Part shown: positions 56,865 through 64,000 of the stretch, in pieces
Position numbering within the stretch: the first letter of the stretch is position 1
Layout: every line of letters begins with the position of its first letter
Translations under genes and position numbers: made by a program
Notes under the pieces: model-generated
What the model saw: only the letters and a program-made list of their open reading frames with translations
What the model was told of the DNA's origin: nothing
Database searches by the model: none
Origin: Odiellus spinosus
Lineage: Eukaryota; Arthropoda; Arachnida; Opiliones; Phalangiidae
Reading direction: 5' to 3'
Length of the DNA: 64,000 nt
NCBI GenBank assembly: GCA_963920705.1
Contig: OY987227.1
Span: forward strand, 2,861,526 to 2,925,525

Positions 56865-56869
56865 GGCCA

Positions 56870-57350
56870 CAGTCTATTTATAAAAACGGCAAAAATATGA
56901 AGAAGGAGAAATTAAGTTCTTAGAGTTCAATATCCATAGCCTCCAAATCAAGCGCGCTCCTCCTGCGCGTGATTTTCCCATATAAAACCTAAGCCTAATT
57001 TGTCAAATTAGGCTTAGGTTTTTGGCGAATCTATTTCTCCGCTTTGTTGTTCCCTCCGTTTTCATGAATAGGTTGTGGGCCAACTAATCGTTGTAAAATT
57101 ATGAGAGTAGTCTTAAAATAAAGCTTGAAACTTAATTCATACCACACGGAAAATCCAAGTCTCAAAAATATCAGGGAGTATTAGAAAATAAACCTGAAAG
57201 GTAAGCCACTTTCAAAAAACCAAATCCCATAGAATAACATTACGAATTTGGCCATGCGCGAAACCAGCTAAGTACCAAAAAAAGGGTCAACTTCAGAATT
57301 AATTTTAAAATACTTAGACTTAATATTTTTAAATTAAACTTGGAAAAGGC
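56870..57350. other. Flank of BEL/Pao insertion and repeat debris
   Basis: Begins as the continuation of the target (CAGTCTATTTATAAAAACGG, as at 39440). It then has a short hairpin CCTAAGCCTAATTTGACAAA-type around 56990-57020 and a direct copy of 46738-46845 at 57095-57245. No gene. Confidence 0.6.
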
Positions 57351-57582
57351 ACACGTTCGAACTTTAGTCTTTCATTTAAAATTAGTTTCAACTGCAACAA
57401 ATGATTATTTCGATAAGTTATGCCCCGGAAAAGACATGTCCTCGAAAAAGTCGATTTTAATGTTATTTCTATGGGAAAATGGAGCGTTTTGATTAGATAG
57501 AGACTGAATTTTTTAAGAAATTGAAATTGCATTACAGATGATGATCAGCCCATACCGTAAGAACCTTACCGGGTTCTCCGAA
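57351..57582. repeat. Inverted repeat, pairs with 46501-46733
   Basis: Partner arm; it ends where the FB-A right arm begins. Confidence 0.8.
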
Positions 57583-58028
57583 TACTCATTCTTATAAACC
57601 GGCGAGTATTTTTAGCGTTCTGTTGAAGTACGAGTCGTGACAATTTGGGGTTAAAAAAAGTGAACTCACATTATACTAAAAAAAAAAAAAATTCAATACA
57701 GGTTTTCCCTGAAAAATAATTAAGCCAAATTTCATGTTAAGGGTCAATGGGAGAAAATCGCCTGTTATGTTTTTTCTTAAATATTTGCGAGTGAATAAAA
57801 TCAGTTGTTTTGAAAGTAGACTAAATCCTGTCAGATTGCGATTATAATTAAATTTTACGTTTTAAAAGAAAATTTAACATATCTGTCCCTTCAGCCATCT
57901 GAAATCATAACAGATCTTTCTGGGTCTTTGTTCACAAAGACATTTTTGATATAATATCTGTCGCTTCAGCCTTCCGAAATCATAACGTGTCCTTCTGGGT
58001 CTTTGTTCGCAAAGAAATTTTTGATATA
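57583..58028 (-). repeat. Right arm of FB-A copy 2
   Basis: Inverted match of 47940-48420, with both GTCTTTG..CAAAGAC hairpin units and an intact GTCGTGAC (hAT empty site complement). Confidence 0.85.
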
Positions 58029-58202
58029 TCAAATAATGGGGCAATTCTTTAATTTTTCTGTACTTTATCGTAGACGATAAGTGATAACATTACCGGGAGG
58101 AACCTAATCAATCTTCGCTAAATCAGTATTCTCTAACTCGCCCGCGCGATTTACGATAAGGAACCGTACGGTAACTCCAAAAACGGTAAAAAAGCGTCTA
58201 TT
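58029..58202. other. Spacer between FB-A and transposase remnant
   Basis: Contains TTTATCGTAGACGATAAG, a short palindrome. Nothing else was recognised. Confidence 0.5.
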
Positions 58203-59417
58203 TCATAAAAAATTAATAGTTAAGGCACCCCCTTTACAATTGCAATACCATTGCGAGATCGCGTCTAATCCAATTTCATGTGGTACGTATCGAATAAGGG
58301 CTTGATGAACAGCCGCCAATGAAAATTGACTTCGGACGCTTACACGCAAGAGGTCATGTTCTACTTTGCACAATTCAACGTCAAACGACCCGGTTTTCTC
58401 AATTGTTAAGGCGACGTAGGACTCGGCGCGTCTGCATTTAAAACCACTCTAAACAATACCCCTAACGTCTTCCTCGCTAAGGACCGAGAAGTCTTCTAGG
58501 TTAATGTCGTCCAGTTTCTTCCATTGAGAAGGTTTACACAAGATCCCTTGCCGCTCGACAAGTTCTTTAAGGAGATTTACCACGTGCGAGGTGGCTTCCA
58601 TTTTTCCACCACTCTTTCCCATTGACCTTTAATGTTCCATTCTGGATGATACGCGTTAATAAGGGGATTGCAGACGTGGAGAAGTTATGTGACATAGGGT
58701 ATCATCGGGACATGTATCCGTTGCTGAAAAAACCTGAAGATACTTTGCAGGTAGCCATTTCTGACTTCAACGGGCTATCTTAGCAACCTCACCTTTCGTG
58801 AACAGTTTACTTCGTCAGTGCCAACTTGCTTTTCGCCTTTGGACAGAAATGACGGCATTTGCAAGTTAACTCCAAGATCTGAAAGCATGGTGTTGGAGTC
58901 ATGAAAACCTCGGTCAGCCAGAACAATATCATTTTCCTTAAAGAACTCCTTTAGGTCGTCTCTAGTTTTGACCGCATGGTTGAGAATATGCGCGTCGTTG
59001 TTTCGACCATTGGCAAAGTATGGACCAATAATTTCAATGATATAGCCGGTAGTGCTGACAAGTAGCATCGGCTTGAAGATATGATGGCCTTTTTTACGCA
59101 AAATGAACTTTGTAGGACTGTATAATCATTGGATCGACCAACTCGGATATAAGTACAATCAACGATGGTGATAAGACATTCCGCATTATTGTTTGCAAAT
59201 AGTCTAACTGCTGCAGGTGATTGGTGGTTGGCGATCAATTCTCTTGAAATATGGTGAAGACCGAAATGTAGCGGTACGAAACGTTCTTCTAATGTTGCAA
59301 GTACTAATTTAATAATGTTCATGACTGTGAACTCTTTCATTTGAAATAGAACGGATAATACTGCGTTTGACAAACCGATACGTAGTTTTATCAGTAGTAA
59401 GGCTACAGCCGTCTTTG
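58203..59417 (-). pseudogene. DDE_4-type transposase gene, broken, with SWIM-like remnant
   Basis: Minus-strand transposase of the DDE_Tnp_4 kind (PIF/Harbinger-like or ISL2EU-like). It has a helix-turn-helix-like start (LLIKLRIGLSNAVLSVLF) and a first catalytic Asp in IVDCTYIRVGRSNDYTV (~59.17 kb). Next come KPMLLVSTTGYI and GRNNDAHIL, then a second Asp in VLADRGFHD (~58.9 kb). The third acid is in VEVRNGYLQ (~58.77 kb), and a C-terminal part ends WYCNCKGGA, the first half of a SWIM-type CxC..CxH finger. There is a frameshift near 59100, another near 58780 and stops at 58.6 and 58.45 kb. The 5' part is cut at 59417 by the Copia insertion. Confidence 0.8.
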
Positions 59418-59673
59418 TATTGGAAGCAAAGTTAAAAAGACCGCAAAAATGAAAGAAATGTAGATGGCAGCATGTCGCCAGTAAACTTATTGTTATTGTC
59501 TATACAATCTCTCTCTTGCAACTGCGTCAACAATAATTATGTAGCCTTGAACTAATAAATGAAAACACGCAGTTCGTCGCTCGTGCTCTTTATCGTTCCA
59601 TCTAAAATAAACGTTGTCTGACTAAATTGTTTTGAAACCCCTAAAGTACTTTCTATAAATCTGTTTTTACCAA
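59418..59673 (+). repeat. Copia 5' LTR
   Basis: About 256 bp, starting T(A/G)TTGGAAGCAAAG, followed closely by the primer site. The 3' end is set from the position of the primer site, not from a full second LTR. Confidence 0.8.
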
Positions 59674-59675
59674 TA

Positions 59676-59690
59676 GGTTATGGGCCTAGT
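59676..59690 (+). promoter_or_regulatory. Copia primer-binding site (tRNA-iMet internal type)
   Basis: GGTTATGGGCCTAGT closely resembles the site used by Drosophila copia, which pairs with the inside of initiator-Met tRNA (a half-tRNA primer) rather than with its 3' end. Confidence 0.75.
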
Positions 59691-59879
59691 ATACGGTAGA
59701 GAAAGTTCGAGTTATTTAATATCGAAAAATCGGTATTAGAATTAAAATCATAAGAAAAGAAACTTTAATCGGTTAGCTTTTTCTTTGTTTTGGGTGTGGT
59801 CAAGAAAAGAGCAAAACTTGTACATCGGAGTATACAAAGTAACGTGACACTCTTTTCTACTGACGGTTAATAAAGAACA

Positions 59880-62800
59880 ATGACAACAGACATGGCAAAG
59901 GTTCAGTTCGAGAAACTAAATAATTCCAATTATCAAATATGGAAATTTAGGATGGAAATGCTGTTAATGAGAGATGATTTGTGGATAGTTATAACAGATC
60001 CTCCACCAAATCCAATAACTACAGCATGGACGAAACAAGATGGAAAAGCAAGAGCCACAATAGGGTTGCTTGTAGAGGACAACCAACTCACGCACATTAG
60101 AGACAAAAATACAGCGAGTGACGTCTGGACAGCTTTAAAAGACTATCATCAGAAAAGTACACTTTGTTCAAAGGTATTTCTATCAAAGAGACTCTGTAGA
60201 AGTCAGCTAAATGAATCTGGAAATATGGAAGAGCATATAGATAGTATGTTGGATCTCGTAGATCGACTAAGGGGTTTGGGAGAAGACCTTAAAGAAAACC
60301 TAGTCGTAGCATTTATGCTCTGTAGCCTCCCAGAGAGCTATGAAACGCTAATAATGGCGTTGGAAACGAGATCACAAGCTGATTTAACCTTAGAGTTGGT
60401 GAAGGGAAAGTTAATTGAAGATTACAAGAGAAGACAGGGTGCAGAAAAAGCACATCTTGGCGATAGACAGACAGTGTTGCAAACGTACACTGGTGCTGGG
60501 AAGAAACCTACAGGCACGGTTCCTAAATCTAAGCCAAAGGGCAAATGTTACGCGTGTGGAAAGGGAGGTCATTACATAAGGGAATGTCGTATAAACAAGA
60601 CAAGACGCTTGAAAGAGAAAGAGACTGAAACCTCAAAAGAACAAGCGAGCTTAGTGACGCAACCAACATCGTCAGACGACGAACGTCACAGACTCTTCAA
60701 AATATCCAAACAACCGCATGGTAACGCGTGGTACATTGACTCAGGTGCAACATGTCACATGACAAACGACAGAGAGTTTTTCACAAAAATTGATACAACT
60801 TTTGTAGATAAAGTTTACACTGCAGACGACACTACTTTAGACGTCGTTGGAAAGGGAGTAGACAATTTACGTTGTAGCACAAAAACTGGTGTGTTTAATG
60901 TAACAGTCACTGACGTTTTATTAGTATCAAACCTAAAGGGCAGCTTACTTTCTGTTCATAAATTGACCAAACACGGATTCAAAGTAAATTTCGCAAAGGA
61001 GTTTTGCATGATTACTGAAAACGAAGGTACAATCATAGCAATAGCAGATTGTGAAAATGACCTGTATAGATTGAATCAAGCGGAAAAAGTTATGTTGGCA
61101 CATTATGGAGCAGCGAAGGAGTGTATACACGTCTGGCACCGTAGAATGGGACATAGAGACCCAAATGCGTTAAAAACATTCGTCAATGAAGAATTAGGTA
61201 CTGGAATTCGGATATCAAAATGTAACAAGCAAATGGTATGCGAAATTTGCATAAAAGGAAAAATGGCGCGTTTACCATTTCCGAATTCAACCACAAGGTC
61301 TAAGAGAATTTTGGATTTGATCCATACAGACCTGTGTGGGCCGATGCAAACGATGACGCCAGGAGGAAATAAATACATCCTAACGCTTATAGACGACTAC
61401 AGCAGGTATACAACAATTGAGCTCCTTAAAACAAAAAGCGAAGTTGCAGAAAAGCTCAGAAACTTCGTAAGATTATGCGAAACGAAGTATAACAGAAAAC
61501 CGAAGTCTTTTCGCTCTGACAGAGGTGGAGAGTATGTGAACCGAGAAATCCAAGAGTTTTTGAAGGCCGAAGGAATAGAATGGGAATTGACAGCCCCATA
61601 CACGCCTCAGCAAAACGGCGTAGCAGAAAGAAAGAACCGGTCCTTGGTAGAAATGGCACGGAGCATGTTGACAGATGCGAATCTGCAAAACCGCTACTGG
61701 GGAGAAGCTGTGAAAACAGCTTGCTATTTACAAAACAGACTGCCCAGTAGGGTTCTTGAGAAAACACCATTCGAGTTATGGTTTGGAAATAAACCAGATC
61801 TGCGTCACATACGTACTTTTGGATGCATCGTTTACGCTCATATTCCAAATGAGAAACGTCGCAAACTTGACAATAAAGCTATGAAACTACGTCTTATGGG
61901 CTATGAAGAAGGATCAAAAGCGTATCGGCTCGTAGATATAACCACTGAGCGTTTAACTGTCAGCAGGGATGTAAAATTCGTGGAACAACAATGTAACGAT
62001 AAGTCTTCCTCAGAAAAGCATGACACAGAAAACTCTTTTGAGTTTAGAGAAGAGAAAATAAAAGAACCTCTGCTTCATGCTGATTCTGACAACGAAGAAG
62101 ATGATCGAATTGATTGCGAACCAAACCAAGAAGAGATTGTGCCAGAACCAGCATACGTTAGACGATCAGCGCGTCTGAACAAAGGGCAGCCGGCAGAAAG
62201 ACTCATTAACGTTATGGTCACAACTGAAACCTCAGTAAACAACGAAGACCCACGCTCAATTGAAGAAGCTCTCTCAAGGGCAAACAAATCTGATTGGCAA
62301 GAAGCAATGGAAGAAGAATTGCAGTCTTTAGAACAGATGAACACCTGGACTCTAACAGAGTTACCGCCAGACAAAAGAGCAATAGGCTGTAAATGGGTAT
62401 TCAAAACCAAAAGGAATGCTGAAGGAAATGTGGCTAGATATAAGGCACGCCTGGTGGCTCAGGGTTTTTCACAAAAATTCGGAAGCGACTATGACGAGGT
62501 ATTTGCGCCAGTCGGTAAACATTCAACGTTAAGAACATTACTCATCGTAGCTGGTCATCAAAACTTGAAGGCACGTCATTTTGACATCAAGACGGCTTTT
62601 CTAAATGGAAAACTGGACGAAGAAATTTACATGAAACAACCCCCAGGATTTGCAACCAAAGATTTGGAACACAAGGTCTGTAGATTGCATCGGAGCCTAT
62701 ACGGACTGAAGCAGTCGGCACGGATTTGGAATGAACGTATAAATGAAGTTCTAGAAGCAAATGAGTTTCAAAGAGGGACAGCAGACAAATGTCTCTACTC

Positions 62801-63791
62801 AAAGGCAATTGGAGACAAGTTCATGTATGTTTTCGTCTACGTTGACGATCTCATCATCGTTGGACCAGAAGATCAAGATATAGACAAAGTCTATGTTCTG
62901 TTGAAAAAGGAATTCAAGATCAAAGACCTAGGAAAACTAAAATTATACCTTGGCATTGAAATAGAAAGAAATGAGAACAATATTTTTGAAATTCATCAGT
63001 CGCGATACATTTCTTGTATTCTTGAGAGATTTTCAATGGAAAATGCAAAAGCAGCAAAGACGCCCATGGACACTGGCTACATTAAAGAAAAACAAAACCG
63101 CGAGGAAGACAACACGATGCAAAATAAGGATATTTATCGGCAAGCGATTGGTTGTTTACTGTACGTAGCCACGTGCACACGCCCTGATATAGCAGCAAGT
63201 GTCTCGATTTTGAGTAGAAGTGTAACAAATCCCAGTACGGCTGATTGGACTGCTGTAAAACGCGTAATGAGGTACCTAAAAGGAACTCAAAGTTTCACAC
63301 TGAAACTAGGAAAGAAAACTACGACATCCACCGCACTAACAGGATACGCGGACGCTGATTGGGCCAACGATCAAAAGGATAGGAAATCAAACACTGGTTA
63401 TTTATTTCAATGGCTCGGTGGAACTATCAGTTGGGCTTGTCGAAAGCAAACAAATGTAGCGCTTTCATCCACCGAAGCGGAGTATGTAGCTGTGGCAGAA
63501 ACCTGTAGAGAAGCACTATGGCTCGAAAAGATACTAAAAGATTTTAAGCAAAAACATACTGAAACGAAAATTTTTGAAGATAATCAAAGTTGCTTGAAAA
63601 TGATTGAAAATGAAAATATGACGCAACGAACCAAACACATTGACACTAGACATCACTTTCTTAAAGATTTAAGAAATGTGTTCGTGTTCGAGTATTGCCC
63701 CACCGAAATAATGTTAGCAGATTTGCTGACCAAGCCACTTGAAAATATAAAAACAAAAGACTTAGCTAGTTTCATTGGACTCGATGTATAA
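59880..63791 (+). CDS. Copia gag-pol polyprotein (1303 aa)
   Basis: A single open frame with Copia domain order. A gag of UBN2/RVT_2-associated type (FEKLNNSNYQIWKFRMEML) leads, then a CCHC knuckle (CYACGKGGHYIREC, ~222-235). The protease has DSGAT (~288), and the GAG-pre-integrase part has WHRRMGH (~418). The integrase core is DD35E, with HTDLCGP (~484), SDRGGEY (~546) and AER (~582). Reverse transcriptase runs from ~820 with YVDDLI (~986). RNase H has YADADW (~1155), SSTEAEY (~1195) and DNQSC (~1236). Length is usual for the family. The start follows a ~190-bp leader. It acts in cytoplasmic particles in known relatives. Confidence 0.97.
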   Translation: MTTDMAKVQFEKLNNSNYQIWKFRMEMLLMRDDLWIVITDPPPNPITTAWTKQDGKARATIGLLVEDNQLTHIRDKNTASDVWTALKDYHQKSTLCSKVFLSKRLCRSQLNESGNMEEHIDSMLDLVDRLRGLGEDLKENLVVAFMLCSLPESYETLIMALETRSQADLTLELVKGKLIEDYKRRQGAEKAHLGDRQTVLQTYTGAGKKPTGTVPKSKPKGKCYACGKGGHYIRECRINKTRRLKEKETETSKEQASLVTQPTSSDDERHRLFKISKQPHGNAWYIDSGATCHMTNDREFFTKIDTTFVDKVYTADDTTLDVVGKGVDNLRCSTKTGVFNVTVTDVLLVSNLKGSLLSVHKLTKHGFKVNFAKEFCMITENEGTIIAIADCENDLYRLNQAEKVMLAHYGAAKECIHVWHRRMGHRDPNALKTFVNEELGTGIRISKCNKQMVCEICIKGKMARLPFPNSTTRSKRILDLIHTDLCGPMQTMTPGGNKYILTLIDDYSRYTTIELLKTKSEVAEKLRNFVRLCETKYNRKPKSFRSDRGGEYVNREIQEFLKAEGIEWELTAPYTPQQNGVAERKNRSLVEMARSMLTDANLQNRYWGEAVKTACYLQNRLPSRVLEKTPFELWFGNKPDLRHIRTFGCIVYAHIPNEKRRKLDNKAMKLRLMGYEEGSKAYRLVDITTERLTVSRDVKFVEQQCNDKSSSEKHDTENSFEFREEKIKEPLLHADSDNEEDDRIDCEPNQEEIVPEPAYVRRSARLNKGQPAERLINVMVTTETSVNNEDPRSIEEALSRANKSDWQEAMEEELQSLEQMNTWTLTELPPDKRAIGCKWVFKTKRNAEGNVARYKARLVAQGFSQKFGSDYDEVFAPVGKHSTLRTLLIVAGHQNLKARHFDIKTAFLNGKLDEEIYMKQPPGFATKDLEHKVCRLHRSLYGLKQSARIWNERINEVLEANEFQRGTADKCLYSKAIGDKFMYVFVYVDDLIIVGPEDQDIDKVYVLLKKEFKIKDLGKLKLYLGIEIERNENNIFEIHQSRYISCILERFSMENAKAAKTPMDTGYIKEKQNREEDNTMQNKDIYRQAIGCLLYVATCTRPDIAASVSILSRSVTNPSTADWTAVKRVMRYLKGTQSFTLKLGKKTTTSTALTGYADADWANDQKDRKSNTGYLFQWLGGTISWACRKQTNVALSSTEAEYVAVAETCREALWLEKILKDFKQKHTETKIFEDNQSCLKMIENENMTQRTKHIDTRHHFLKDLRNVFVFEYCPTEIMLADLLTKPLENIKTKDLASFIGLDV

Positions 63792-63810
63792 AATTAAAGT
63801 AATTGTAACT

Positions 63811-63821
63811 TTGAGAGAGGG
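63811..63821 (+). promoter_or_regulatory. Copia polypurine tract
   Basis: TTGAGAGAGGG directly before the 3' LTR, the usual place for plus-strand priming. Confidence 0.8.
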
Positions 63822-64000
63822 TGTTGGAAGCAAAGTTAAAAAGACCGCAAAAATGAAAGAAATGTAGATGGCAGCATGTCGCCAGTAAACTTATTGTTAT
63901 AGTCTATACAATCTCTCTCTTACAACTGCGTCAACAATAATTATGTAGCCTTGAACTAATAAATGAAAACACGCAGTTCGTCGCTCGTGCTCTTTATCGT
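63822..64000 (+). repeat. Copia 3' LTR (cut by window end)
   Basis: Starts TGTTGGAAGCAAAG and matches 59418-59596 with very few differences, up to the last base of the window. Confidence 0.95.

Larger units (their letters stand above)
50571..56869 (-). mobile_element. BEL/Pao LTR retrotransposon
   Basis: LTRs 50576-50931 and 56509-56864 (356 bp each, about 98% identical by eye) begin TG/TA and end CA. They are flanked by GGCCA at 50571-50575 and 56865-56869. The empty site TTTGGCCACAATC exists at 39430. The element lies on the minus strand with gag, protease, reverse transcriptase, RNase H and integrase in BEL/Pao order. It is young, nearly complete in parts, and carries about four breaks in its coding region. 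Confidence 0.95.
47925..58028. mobile_element. Enlarged fold-back element, family FB-A copy 2
   Basis: The left arm and interior (47925-49021) match 2536-3990, and the right arm (57583-58028) matches the inverted other end. Satellite array 2, its unique flank, the BEL/Pao element and further repeats stand in place of ~150 bp of copy 1. Both junctions of the hAT MITE seen in copy 1 are empty here. Confidence 0.75.
59418..64000 (+). mobile_element. Ty1/Copia LTR retrotransposon, runs off window
   Basis: 5' LTR at 59418-59673, leader with primer site, one uninterrupted gag-pol ORF, purine-rich tract and the first 179 bases of the 3' LTR. The LTR parts visible in both ends differ at only a few positions, so the insertion is recent. 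It looks whole as far as seen. The insertion interrupts the DDE_4 transposase gene; the far target duplication lies outside the window. Confidence 0.95.

Noticed and set aside
61397-62808. Minus-strand frames within the Copia ORF
   Set aside because: Antisense shadows of a strongly supported coding region.

Overview
The window is eukaryotic, AT-rich DNA made almost entirely of mobile elements, fossils of mobile elements and tandem repeats. No conserved single-copy host gene was recognised. Interspersed TTAGG/CCTAA-bearing minisatellites, a Copia element with a half-tRNA-iMet type primer site, a BEL/Pao element and a roughly 50-bp intron all suit an insect (TTAGG is the usual arthropod telomere unit), but this placement is an inference.

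Layout. 0-8 kb: a fold-back element with ~209-bp arms (97-889), a second fold-back family (2536-4490) carrying a hAT-like MITE, a truncated relative of the first, then a 100-bp satellite of ~27 monomers with a 5-monomer higher-order repeat. 8-15.5 kb: an old Ty3/Gypsy fossil with diverged LTRs (7968-11184), featureless AT-rich DNA, and a charged gag-like fossil on the minus strand. 15.5-24.2 kb: one giant inverted-repeat element whose 1.2-1.6 kb arms hold minisatellites, an inward TATA promoter and hairpins. Its interior holds an LTR-less Gypsy fossil, a tRNA-like sequence and a small fold-back element. 24.4-37 kb: a small TIR element with a 99-codon ORF, a MITE, and a composite inverted-repeat region holding two diverged copies of an unknown intron-containing gene. 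The second copy was hit by a TIR MITE and a 1.45-kb hAT-like element. A block of TTAGG-bearing minisatellite sits in one arm of this composite.

37.5-46 kb: an inverted-repeat element whose arms each carry a TATA box and a ~70-codon ORF reading outward, a near-identical inverted duplication of its core, a 1.2-kb sequence tandemly triplicated, and a second TTAGG minisatellite block. 46-58 kb: a second copy of the 2.5-4.5 kb fold-back family, enlarged to ~10 kb by satellite arrays and a young BEL/Pao element (LTRs ~98% alike, GGCCA target duplication). 58-64 kb: a broken DDE_4 transposase gene into which a Copia element with one uninterrupted 1303-codon ORF has inserted. The 3' LTR of that Copia runs off the window.

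How it fits together. The region grew by nested insertion and by duplication of inverted-repeat elements. Several insertions have a matching empty site in a paralogous copy inside this same window, so the order of events can be read without outside data. The least explained parts are the promoter- and ORF-bearing inverted repeats at 15.5-24.4, 25.2-26.0 and 37.6-39.0 kb, the hairpin shared by two of the large elements, and the unknown gene family at 28.0 and 34.5 kb.
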